Shown piece after piece: positions 1-5,913 of a stretch of DNA of 7,668 nt; positions within the stretch are counted from its first letter, which is position 1, and every line of letters starts with the position of its first letter. The notes beneath the pieces are model-generated. The model saw only the letters and a program-made list of their open reading frames with translations, was not told where the DNA came from and ran no database searches. A program made the translations under genes and the position numbers. Where the stretch lies: contig WNEG01000054.1 in NCBI GenBank assembly GCA_012910725.1, positions 1-7,668 on the forward strand. Reading direction: 5' to 3'. Origin of the DNA: Candidatus Ethanoperedens thermophilum. Its GTDB lineage: Archaea > Halobacteriota > Methanosarcinia > Methanosarcinales > EX4572-44.

Positions 1-69
1 GATAAATTAGGAGATATAGGAAGAAAACTTGACGATATAAGTAGGGGCATTGAGCATTTGGGAAGATAA
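1..69 (+). CDS. C-terminal tail of an unidentified protein (partial)
   Basis: Frame 1 is open from the window edge to a TAA at 67-69 and gives 22 residues ending in HLGR. Leu and Ile fall at residues 3, 6, 10, 13, 17 and 20 of the visible tail, an exact 3-4-3-4-3 heptad spacing, with charged residues between them. This looks like the end of an amphipathic helix or coiled coil. The rest of the gene lies upstream of the window, so no function can be named. A possible hairpin/T-run terminator follows about 50 bases later. The regular heptad makes chance unlikely, but the fragment is short. Confidence 0.5.
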   Translation, partial: DKLGDIGRKLDDISRGIEHLGR

Positions 70-119
70 TCTACGCTGTTTTTTAGTAATATTTTTGAGG
101 CAAAGTCGAAAGTACCTAT

Positions 120-158
120 CTCGCAGGGACTAAGCCCCCTTCCCGTTTTTTAAGCGAG
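120..158 (+). terminator. Possible hairpin plus T-run terminator
   Basis: CTCGC (120-124) can pair with GCGAG (154-158). Inside it GGGA (126-129) can pair with TCCC (141-144), and a run of six T follows at 146-151. The inner stem plus T-run resembles an intrinsic terminator for the gene ending at 69. Archaeal termination relies mainly on the T-run, so the hairpin may be incidental. Confidence 0.35.
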
Positions 159-182
159 AACTCAATTGAATATAACTTTGGT

Positions 183-254
183 ATATCTGACATAAATGTC
201 ATATATCCTTCCATATTGGCATCATATCTGAAATTAATCTCGTATATATCCCTC
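183..254. repeat. Imperfect direct repeat with an embedded dyad
   Basis: Copy 1 (183-211) and copy 2 (224-254) both start with ATATCTGA and both end with ATATATCC followed by a pyrimidine run. The ten bases between match at seven positions, and copy 2 has two extra bases (GT). Copy 1 is also an inverted repeat: TGACAT (188-193), AA, ATGTCA (196-201), with flanking ATAT on both sides after one mismatch. The copies start 41 bases apart. AT-richness raises the chance of coincidence. Confidence 0.4.
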
Positions 255-389
255 TGGTCGAACTTTAATTATTTTCATACCTCTCTTTTAACTCGTCTTC
301 GGTACTAAACTAAAGGGCAATTTTTAATTTAACACTTGAAAACTTTACACACCTTGTTCAAGATAACACTAACAATCCGTAGAGCCAAT

Positions 390-2069
390 CTATTTCGAAG
401 ACCCAAAAATTTTTTTAAATAAACTTTTTTCATTCCCTTTCTCCGGCATCTCTGTGTAAACATCGTTATTCACATCTTCTCGTGGTTTTACCAGTATCTC
501 CGGAACGATGTCTTTTTCGATTGTTTCCTCATCTTCACCGTTTCTTTCCGGCACTTCTACTGTGTGTTCATCTGGTGGCGCATCTTCAATATAGGAAAAT
601 CCACGTTCTATTGCTGCTGATGTGCCGCCGTGTTTGCTTTTCCTGACACGCACATCTACCAGAATGGGGCGCTCTATCTTGTTGCTCACAATCATGGCAA
701 CGCCTGCTGGCAATCGTTTTAGCTCTTCTTCAAGTCCGCTACTCAATCCTTCAAGTCCGCTACTCAATGCTTTCAAGTCATTGGCATTGGTGACTTTCAT
801 TATTATCTGGGTGTTGCACTGGGAGAGCACATTTTTATCCACCCGTGCGGGACGCTGTGATATGACCAGAAGCCCTAACCCGAATTTACGTCCTTCTGAA
901 GCGATGGTTCGAAGAATCTCCGTACTTACCGTTTTGTTAAAGCCTCTTTCAGGGCAGAAGTTGTGTGCCTCTTCTATCACCAGCATACAGGGCGGTATTT
1001 TCCCAAGTTTTCTTGCTTCGAAAAGTTCAGTGCACATCTTTGCAACAATCATGGATTGAATATCAGGGTCCACGCCTTTCATATCGATTATAGAGGCATG
1101 TCCCGGTTTTATAAGTTCTTCAAGCCTGGTTGGCTTTTTTGAGAATAATCCTGTTTCTTTGATACGCTCTATTGCACTGATGAGATTCCACCTGGCTTTG
1201 CTTTTATTCTGCCCAAGCTCTAAGATAATATCTTCTACAGAATAATTACAATCTTCAGCTTTAAGTTTGTTGATGGCTTCATACAGGATAGCAGTCTGGT
1301 TCTGGGTTTGATCTTCTACAAGCAACTGTGACAGGTCAGATGTGGTAAGATTTGTTTCATTCAACCGGAAAAGTCGGTCAGCATCAGGGTTTATGCGTTT
1401 ATCTGCTGGCGTGTACATGGTTACCTGTCGTTCGTACCCTTTTGGAACTATTTTGTATTTGTTAAATACTTTTTTATCATCATCATTCGGCTGCTTTAGT
1501 GTCAAATATTCGCCGTGTGGATCTATTATTAACATAGGTATGCCATTGTCAAGCAGTTCTTCAAGAATTACTGCTGCTGTGTATGATTTACCGCTTCCGG
1601 TTTTGGCAAGAACACTCACATGTTTTTGAACCAGATCGTCTCCATTTAGATATACCCGCACCTTTTGCCCGTCAAGAAGCCCAACATAAATGTCACCAGC
1701 AATAAGTCCAAGGGTGTATGTTATGAGTTCTTCATCCGCACGAAATACCTTATCTCCAGGACTAAACGGAGTCTTCGGGGTTCGAAGTAGTCGATCAGCA
1801 CCTCGAAAACCTATTACTGATGCTTTGGCGGTAGTTTTTTCATTAACACTTCCGGTGCGTGCACCCTCAGCGGCGTCGATTGCTTGTTTCAACTGGAAAG
1901 TATCACTCATGCACATCACCCCATCCACCTGTGCAAGCGTCCATCCATCGATATCGTGCCACACCTTAATATATTCCCCCCGTTTCACAACAACGTGTTC
2001 GGGCACTGCAAACTCAAAAGTAAAAGATCCAGTGCGCCCGTATATTACTCCAACAGAATCCTTAGCCAT
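390..2069 (-). CDS. HerA-like hexameric DNA-translocating ATPase (HAS-barrel plus DUF87 ATPase)
   Basis: 559 residues. Residues 1-50 (MAKDSVGVIYGR onward) resemble the HAS barrel that starts HerA proteins. The ATPase core follows: Walker A AKTGSGKS at 155-162, IIDPHGEY at 181-188, Walker B MLVIEEAH at 362-369 with tandem glutamates, and SEGRKFG...ISQRP at 391-407, the typical HerA/FtsK sensor and arginine region. Family members form hexameric rings that move along DNA and, with the NurA nuclease and Mre11-Rad50, resect double-strand breaks. No nurA, mre11 or rad50 is visible here, so this may be a HerA paralogue rather than the repair HerA itself. The last 80 residues are acidic, look disordered, and end in a basic FKKIFGSSK. 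The start is the first ATG of the frame, with a weak GTGAT three bases upstream and a TATA-like box about 45 bases upstream. Confidence 0.85.
   Translation of the reverse strand: MAKDSVGVIYGRTGSFTFEFAVPEHVVVKRGEYIKVWHDIDGWTLAQVDGVMCMSDTFQLKQAIDAAEGARTGSVNEKTTAKASVIGFRGADRLLRTPKTPFSPGDKVFRADEELITYTLGLIAGDIYVGLLDGQKVRVYLNGDDLVQKHVSVLAKTGSGKSYTAAVILEELLDNGIPMLIIDPHGEYLTLKQPNDDDKKVFNKYKIVPKGYERQVTMYTPADKRINPDADRLFRLNETNLTTSDLSQLLVEDQTQNQTAILYEAINKLKAEDCNYSVEDIILELGQNKSKARWNLISAIERIKETGLFSKKPTRLEELIKPGHASIIDMKGVDPDIQSMIVAKMCTELFEARKLGKIPPCMLVIEEAHNFCPERGFNKTVSTEILRTIASEGRKFGLGLLVISQRPARVDKNVLSQCNTQIIMKVTNANDLKALSSGLEGLSSGLEEELKRLPAGVAMIVSNKIERPILVDVRVRKSKHGGTSAAIERGFSYIEDAPPDEHTVEVPERNGEDEETIEKDIVPEILVKPREDVNNDVYTEMPEKGNEKSLFKKIFGSSK
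728..768 (-). repeat. 20-base exact tandem repeat, period 21, inside the HerA-like gene
   Basis: Positions 728-747 and 749-768 are identical, spaced 21 bases apart. A third, imperfect partial copy starts at 770. In the protein this gives LSSGLE twice in a row (residues 435-446), just before EELKRLP. Period 21 keeps the frame. As recalled, relatives have a similar total length here, so it may be sequence convergence within a helix rather than an insertion. Confidence 0.8.
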
Positions 2070-2112
2070 AATATCACTTATAATATCTGCTGTGGTTTAG
2101 TTATGGTGGTAA

Positions 2113-2120
2113 CTATAAAT
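2113..2120. promoter_or_regulatory. TATA-like box shared by divergent genes
   Basis: CTATAAAT reads as a TATA box in both directions. On the minus strand (ATTTATAG) it predicts a start of transcription near 2090, about 20 bases before the HerA-like ATG. On the plus strand it predicts a start near 2143, giving the ferredoxin a leader of about 60 bases. Assigned by archaeal spacing rules only. Confidence 0.45.
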
Positions 2121-2170
2121 GTTTCTATGACGATTCTGGAAGTCAGGTAATAATATTTTTGTAGTATGGT

Positions 2171-2184
2171 GTACATGCATCTAC
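2171..2184. promoter_or_regulatory. 14-base dyad in the ferredoxin leader, possible operator
   Basis: GTACATGCATCTAC is symmetrical around the palindrome ATGCAT, with one mismatched pair (C/C). It lies between the proposed TATA-like box and the ferredoxin start, where a repressor would block transcription. No regulator is identified. Confidence 0.3.
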
Positions 2185-2206
2185 GTGCTCAAGAGATAAT
2201 ATAAAA

Positions 2207-2371
2207 ATGAAGGTAACAGATTGTTGTGTCGGTTGTGGGCAGTGTGTGCCCTTTTGCCCGCAGAATACTATAACTGTGTTTGTTAGAGCAGTGATTGGTG
2301 ATCGGTGCACTCAGTGTCTTTTATGCATTAAGTACTGTCCAGTTGGAGCTATCGTGGAGGGTATGGAATGA
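2207..2371 (+). CDS. Small 2x[4Fe-4S] ferredoxin
   Basis: A 54-residue protein starting MKVTDCCVGCG. Two complete cluster-binding motifs are visible. The first uses C7, C10, C13 and C17 followed by Pro; the second uses C34, C37, C40 and C44 followed by Pro. Each is CxxCxxCxxxCP, the classic bacterial-type ferredoxin spacing. This is a soluble low-potential electron carrier. Its TGA (2369-2371) overlaps the ATG of the next gene in an ATGA junction, so the two are probably co-translated and the flavoprotein is the likely partner. No strong Shine-Dalgarno sequence precedes the ATG (only AGAG), which could mean a weak site. The gene is short and easily missed, but the eight cysteines make it secure. 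Confidence 0.93.
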   Translation: MKVTDCCVGCGQCVPFCPQNTITVFVRAVIGDRCTQCLLCIKYCPVGAIVEGME

Positions 2372-3636
2372 GGGTATGTGTCATCGGGGCTGGTCTTGGC
2401 GGGATGCTCACCGCTGCAAAACTTTGCAAGACGGGTTATGATGTGGAGGTGTTTGAACAACTGCCATTTATCGGTGGTCGTTTTACTAACATCGAGTACA
2501 AAGGCTACCAGCTTACAACAGGTGCCCTGCACATGATTCCTCACGGCGAGAATGGCCCGCTTTCAACATTGTTATCTGATGTTGGTGCCAATGTTGATAT
2601 TATCCCATCGAATCCAGCAACTACCATCAGAATTCCAGATGGAGATTCGTTTGAGGATGTGCAATTTGGAGAGTTTGTCTCACGGCTTAGTTTTTGGAAT
2701 AGACTGATGTACAGGCTTCTCATCCTTGAAGCAAGACTATTAGGGGCTGGTAATAATTATTCATTCAAATACTGGATTTCTCGCAGGCTGCATGATGAGA
2801 CTGCCCTGAACTTTGCTGATGCATTCTGTGGCTGGGCATTGAGTGTGACAAGTGAACAAATTACAGCGAAAGAGGGGGTAGCTATTATAAAAAACATCTA
2901 TAACCGTGGAGGCAGCGGAATTCCAGTGGGAGGGTGTAAAGCAGTAATTAATGCACTTTCAGAGGTGATAAAGCAATCAGGTGGAAAGATCTATACTAAC
3001 CACAAAGTTGAAAAAATAATTTCTGAAAACGATGTCATAAAATCCATTCGTGTGAAAAACAAGAATCTTGCCTATGATGTAATCATCAGCAATCTTGGAC
3101 ACATTGAAACTCAAAAACTGATACATACGACGGGTTCTGGAACTTACACTGTTTCCCAGGAGTATAAAAATAAGCTTGCATCGATCGTTCCATCAGCTGG
3201 AATAAAGATCAACATTGCCTCTGACACACCACTTATAGACCATACTGGCGTATTGCTAACCCCCTATGCCAAGCGTATCAATGGATTAAACCAGGTGACT
3301 AATGCTGATCCAACACTTGCACCACAAGGAAAACACCTGATAATGGCACATATAGCAGTACGAAGCAGTGACCTTGAAAGAGAGGCACGCCTTGGACTTG
3401 AAGACCTGAAAACTATTTTACATGGAGTAAATTATGAAGTACTCATGGTACAAACATATCACAGCAAATGGCCAGTCAATCGTTGTATCTCAGGCAGAGA
3501 TATTGGAAATACTACACCATATAAACATCTCTACGTGGTAGGTGATGGTGCTAAAGGATGTGGGGGCATCGAAGTTGATGGGATTGCCCTTGGTGTGGAA
3601 AACACGGTGAAAGAAATAATGCAAACAACAACTTAA
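2368..3636 (+). CDS. CrtI/amine-oxidase-like FAD-dependent oxidoreductase
   Basis: 422 residues. The N-terminus VCVIGAGLGG (residues 3-12) is a Rossmann dinucleotide-binding loop, E30 ends the second strand where it would bind the FAD ribose, and GGR follows at 36-38. PVGG at 186-189 matches the P-x-GG segment of phytoene-desaturase-like proteins. The C-terminus LYVVGDGA...GIEVDGIALG (388-409) matches their second FAD contact. It is somewhat shorter than typical CrtI (about 490). Family members desaturate, saturate or isomerise isoprenoids, but the substrate cannot be read from this sequence. The ATGA overlap with a ferredoxin suggests ferredoxin as electron donor or acceptor. In Methanosarcina acetivorans a different FAD enzyme, geranylgeranyl reductase, works with an adjacent ferredoxin in lipid saturation, which offers a parallel but not an identification. 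Confidence 0.85.
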   Translation: MRVCVIGAGLGGMLTAAKLCKTGYDVEVFEQLPFIGGRFTNIEYKGYQLTTGALHMIPHGENGPLSTLLSDVGANVDIIPSNPATTIRIPDGDSFEDVQFGEFVSRLSFWNRLMYRLLILEARLLGAGNNYSFKYWISRRLHDETALNFADAFCGWALSVTSEQITAKEGVAIIKNIYNRGGSGIPVGGCKAVINALSEVIKQSGGKIYTNHKVEKIISENDVIKSIRVKNKNLAYDVIISNLGHIETQKLIHTTGSGTYTVSQEYKNKLASIVPSAGIKINIASDTPLIDHTGVLLTPYAKRINGLNQVTNADPTLAPQGKHLIMAHIAVRSSDLEREARLGLEDLKTILHGVNYEVLMVQTYHSKWPVNRCISGRDIGNTTPYKHLYVVGDGAKGCGGIEVDGIALGVENTVKEIMQTTT

Positions 3637-3650
3637 TTGCGGGAAGCTAA

Positions 3651-3881
3651 ACGAGGTCGCCGGAAAACGGGTGGTCACAGTTTAGGCTTTTGAATACGAA
3701 TCAGGTGCATCCGCTTGAGGTCTTTTCGGATGCTATTGCAAAGCGTGCTGCATCGATCATTCTTCTGGAAACCAAAATCCATGATCGTACCATCGTACCG
3801 AAAGATTGGTACACGGGTATGGAAAAAAGTGGGTTGATTCAGGGTGCCTGGATCTACATTTTTATAAAAATAATAGCATGA
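3651..3881 (+). pseudogene. Decayed RadC-like (JAB/MPN domain) fragment
   Basis: The frame is open from just after a TAA at 3648-3650 to a TGA at 3879-3881; only a TTG at 3690 could serve as start. The segment LLNTNQVHPLEVF followed by AIAKRAASIILLE matches, from memory, the RadC block LN-x-x-x-VHPREVF...AI...AA-IIL-x-HNHPSG. After it, MEKSGLIQG matches the RadC region around L-x-x-AG-x-LLGI. The metal-binding HNHPSG-D segment has become ETKIHDRTIVPKD, so the JAMM histidines are gone. The N-terminal half of RadC and the usual LDHIIIG ending are also missing. It is most simply a relic. The bases just upstream (about 3636-3680) read in another frame as a valine-rich stretch that could be more of the same gene. 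Its end overlaps the start of the UPF0282-like gene. Confidence 0.55.
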
Positions 3882-4836
3882 ACATAGAGATCATAGGAAC
3901 CGAATCGTTAGGAGTAAGAGGCTCTCTTGCTTTGTAAGGACAGGGAAGCAGAGAATACTGATTGATCCGGGTATATCGCTTGGTTACAATAGGTACGGGC
4001 TGCTTCCCCACCCATTTCAGGTAGCAGTGGACGAGAGGATACAAAAGAAAATCGTACAACGATGGTCGGAAGCAACCGACATCGTGATCAGTCATTTTCA
4101 TGGAGATCACATTCCGTTAAAAGACGCGAATCCTTATCAGTTCAGCATTAAAAAAATAACTGGATTGAACCCTGACGTCAGGATATGGGCTAAGAACCCG
4201 TCCCACCTTCATCCGATCGAAGAGAAACGAGTAGAGTCTCTTTCCGCTATTCTGAAGAACGATTTTGTTGCAGCAGAAGGGATAAAGCATGGGGCAATGA
4301 CCTTTTCCGGACCGGTATTTCATGGGGGCAAACGTAACAATCCGCAGACTGTGATGATGACAAGGATCAAGGAAGATCGGGTCTTTGTGCACACCTCTGA
4401 CATCCAACTCCTCGACGAAGAAGCCATCTCTCAAATACTGGACTGGGAACCTGATATCGTATTGGCTGACGGACCTCCCCTTTATATGCCAGATAAACTC
4501 CCGGAAGAGCAGATCGAAAGGGCGTGGCACAATGCCAGGCGACTGTCCCGGGAAGTCGATACGTTAATTCTCGATCATCATTTGATGAGGAGTTATGCAG
4601 GAATTGAATGGTTGGAGCGTTTATCATCCGAAACAAGAAATAAAGTTATTTGTGGGGCTGATTTTATGAAACAACCAAGAATGCTACTTGAAGCGGGGCG
4701 TAAATCCTTGTACAGGGATATGCCTGTTCCTGCTGGTTGGCATGAAGCTTATGCCGAAGGCAACGTTGGTACCGATCGTTACTGGAATCTGGCCAAGAGA
4801 ATTTATAAAAGCATGAGGCTGGACGATTATAGATGA
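3878..4836 (+). pseudogene. UPF0282-like metallo-beta-lactamase-fold protein, frameshifted near codon 15
   Basis: From ATG at 3878 the frame gives 15 residues ending ESLGVRG, then runs into a TAA at 3935-3937. From 3922 the frame one base back continues LSCFVRTGKQRILIDPG and stays open to the TGA at 4834-4836. Restoring one base (for example a second C at 3922) gives about 319 residues that match, from memory, the UPF0282 family start (ESLGVRSLATFV...ILIDPG...YGLPPH). Metal-site candidates in restored numbering are H73, H75, D77 and H78 in SHFHGDH, H172 and D175 in HTSD, and D233-H234-H235 in DHHLMR. The fold predicts a di-metal hydrolase, but the substrate is unknown. Everything after the shift is intact, so an assembly error or a very recent mutation is as likely as true decay. 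A GTG at 4027 opens a 269-residue frame, but it lacks the conserved first strands. The gene overlaps the next by ATGA. Confidence 0.8.
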
Positions 4837-5057
4837 TAATAATAAAATGTGCTAAATGTAAAAGAAGGATTTTTAAATACCAGAAGATCGGGGAGGGCAG
4901 GGTGTTGCACTGCTGGAATGACCGGATAATCATGGATTACAGCGTTAGAGATGGAAATAAAGTTAAATGTCAGTGCGGTAATTTAATTGGTATTGCTGAA
5001 GAAAAATGGGTTAAGATGAGACAACATTCTTTTATCTATTCAGGAGTGGTAACATGA
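4833..5057 (+). CDS. Small zinc-ribbon-like protein
   Basis: 74 residues. C6-A-K-C9 near the N-terminus and C46-Q-C48-G further on are two possible zinc-ligand pairs, and H26-C27 sits between them. The spacing suggests a zinc ribbon or rubredoxin-like knuckle that binds nucleic acid or a protein partner. There is no signal peptide or membrane segment. The start ATG overlaps the stop of the UPF0282-like gene in an ATGA junction, and the stop overlaps the next ATG in the same way, so translation is probably coupled. I do not recognise a named family. The tight linkage suggests it acts with the hydrolase-like protein. The ordered cysteines and the overlaps make it a likely real gene. Confidence 0.7.
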   Translation: MIIIKCAKCKRRIFKYQKIGEGRVLHCWNDRIIMDYSVRDGNKVKCQCGNLIGIAEEKWVKMRQHSFIYSGVVT

Positions 5058-5266
5058 AGATAATACTTGGCACAAGATATTGGTTAGATTCACATCTCAT
5101 ATCTTATATCTGCATATTTTCACGGGAAAATAATAATAGCCAGCTTTCAACGCTTTATTTGCTACTCTGTCCTATATTAATTCTAATTTCTTGTGTTAAT
5201 CTTGTTAACTCTCGTGGTTTTTTACATCAGCTCGAAACACATACTGAATTTTTAAAGATAATTTAA
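5054..5266 (+). CDS. Doubtful 70-residue ORF with one hydrophobic segment
   Basis: The start has good signals. AGGAG at 5042-5046 lies seven bases before the ATG, and the ATG overlaps the zinc-ribbon-like stop as ATGA. The body is less convincing: apart from a hydrophobic stretch LYLLLCPILILIS (about residues 34-46) that could span a membrane, it shows no motif, is rich in AT codons and resembles no family I know. It may be a small membrane protein, or the start of a former downstream gene whose body was lost by deletion. The AGGAG also forms part of the codons for the end of the previous gene, so it may be fortuitous. Confidence 0.3.
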   Translation: MKIILGTRYWLDSHLISYICIFSRENNNSQLSTLYLLLCPILILISCVNLVNSRGFLHQLETHTEFLKII

Positions 5267-5385
5267 TAGCCTCGTGACGCAGGAGACGAATTTGAGAAAA
5301 GGTTAAATATCAACAACATCAGTTAGATCGTAATAACAATCAATCCAGTAAATGCCTGCTTTGTTCGCGTTCACTGGCAGTATAT

Positions 5386-5401
5386 GAAAGTTTATACTTT
5401 C
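5386..5401. promoter_or_regulatory. Dyad upstream of the PRC-barrel gene
   Basis: GAAAGT (5386-5391), four bases TTAT, then ACTTTC (5396-5401): a perfect six-base inverted repeat. It lies just upstream of a TATA-like TTTAAAA (5409-5415) in the 226-base gap before the PRC-barrel gene, so it could be a regulator site or the end of an upstream transcript. Confidence 0.3.
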
Positions 5402-5440
5402 TTATACATTTAAAAACAGAGGAAATATTAACATCCACAG

Positions 5441-5450
5441 TTTAATATTA
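5441..5450 (+). promoter_or_regulatory. TATA-like box for the PRC-barrel gene
   Basis: TTTAATATTA would place transcription start near 5470, leaving a leader of about 23 bases that contains the Shine-Dalgarno GAGG at 5482-5485. TTTAAAA at 5409-5415 is an alternative with a longer leader of about 55 bases. Confidence 0.35.
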
Positions 5451-5492
5451 CTCTGATTTGATCATATTTGGTTATATTTCAGAGGAAGTTTC

Positions 5493-5765
5493 ATGCGTGC
5501 AGAAATCTCTACTCTATTTGGATTAGATATCTACTCAGACAAGGGTTTGTATGTCGGCAAAGTTGATGATGTTGAGCTTGACCTGAATGAGCAAAAAATC
5601 ATTGGGATTGCAGCCAGAAAGCTAAATCCCAGTCTGTTTGACCAGAATGGTGTTATCATACCATTTAGATGGGTAGTTGCTATTGGAGATATCATACTGA
5701 TGCGACAAGTAGCAAAACACTTCAAAAAACCAGCAGAGAAAAAAAACAAAGACGAAGGAACATAG
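5493..5765 (+). CDS. PRC-barrel domain protein
   Basis: 90 residues. The sequence from MRAEISTLFGLDIYSDKGLYVGKV to about residue 70 has the PRC-barrel pattern: an S-x-L-x-G-x-x-(I/V)-x-(S/T)-x-x-G opening, a G-x-V-x-D-V-x-(L/I)-D turn, an I-x-G-(I/L) strand, and a late IPF-x-x-V strand. A lysine-rich tail closes it. The domain is a small beta barrel used as a protein-binding module. Archaeal stand-alone PRC-barrel proteins include CdpB, which in haloarchaea works with SepF and FtsZ in division, but a division role is not shown here. GAGG at 5482-5485, seven bases before the ATG, sets the start. It is monocistronic as far as can be seen. Confidence 0.85.
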   Translation: MRAEISTLFGLDIYSDKGLYVGKVDDVELDLNEQKIIGIAARKLNPSLFDQNGVIIPFRWVVAIGDIILMRQVAKHFKKPAEKKNKDEGT

Positions 5766-5774
5766 CTATAAAAT
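5766..5774 (+). promoter_or_regulatory. TATA-like box in front of the structured element
   Basis: CTATAAAAT starts immediately after the PRC-barrel stop codon. Archaeal spacing puts transcription start near 5795, which coincides with the first base-paired arm of the dyad at 5791-5901. Confidence 0.4.
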
Positions 5775-5790
5775 CGTTCCGTAGAGGCGG

Positions 5791-5901
5791 GCATCATCGA
5801 TTACGCTGAGATCATAGACTCTCATCACCGTGACCAGAGTCTCTGTGTGGGTTACCCAAACTCCTTGTGGAGGCAGAATCGATCAGCGTTTATGTTGATG
5901 C
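5791..5901 (+). ncRNA. Candidate structured RNA in the gap between PRC-barrel and MAT genes
   Basis: Two pairs of arms share one centre of symmetry: GCATCA (5791-5796) with TGATGC (5896-5901), and ACGCTGA (5803-5809) with TCAGCGT (5883-5889). A 6x6 internal loop separates them. Inside lie a near-perfect 27-base dyad (AGACTCT 5816-5822 with AGAGTCT 5836-5842, and TCAC 5825-5828 with GTGA 5830-5833), TGGG-TTA-CCCA (5848-5858) and CTCC-TTGT-GGAG (5861-5872). Right above the 7-bp arm, GA (5810-5811) faces GA (5881-5882); TC can pair with GA (5876-5877), leaving a three-base bulge, as in a kink-turn. A TATA-like box precedes it and T5 (5911-5915) follows. A stem, a pocket-sized loop, a second stem and a kink-turn recall archaeal H/ACA guide RNAs, but no rRNA target is evident and the only ANA box is the AAA at 5902-5904. 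GC is 48%, higher than the gap at 5267-5492. It could instead be a bidirectional terminator or a mobile-element remnant. Confidence 0.4.
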
Positions 5902-5913
5902 AAAGTTGTGTTT

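Larger units (their letters stand above)
70..389. other. Convergent intergenic gap, no gene seen
   Basis: This 320-base AT-rich stretch lies between the 3' ends of two genes that face each other. I find no convincing coding frame in it. It holds the possible terminator at 120-158, an imperfect direct repeat and dyad at 183-254, and CTTGAA (335-340) matched by TTCAAG (357-362), a six-base inverted repeat just beyond the 3' end of the HerA-like gene that could be part of its terminator. Promoters are not expected between convergent genes. Confidence 0.5.

Noticed and set aside
3855..3866. TATA-like TTTATAAAA just before the UPF0282-like start
   Set aside because: Archaeal spacing would put transcription start inside the gene, after its ATG at 3878. 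It also lies within the RadC-like frame, so it is probably not this gene's promoter.
3920..3937. Programmed -1 ribosomal frameshift in the UPF0282-like gene
   Set aside because: GGCTCTCTT is not a slippery heptamer and no strong stem follows directly. A missing base is simpler.
5766..5882. A minus-strand frame of about 38 codons ending in TAG, with protein-like codon choice (MRVYDLSVIDDARLY)
   Set aside because: It has no convincing start, stops upstream at 5883-5885, matches no family I recognise and overlaps the symmetrical element, whose base pairing explains the region better. A profile search of the 38 residues would settle it.
5803..5889. A tRNA, because of the 7-bp closing stem and cloverleaf-like inner hairpins
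   Set aside because: On neither strand is there a T-arm next to the closing stem, a GTTC-type T-loop or a D-loop GG.
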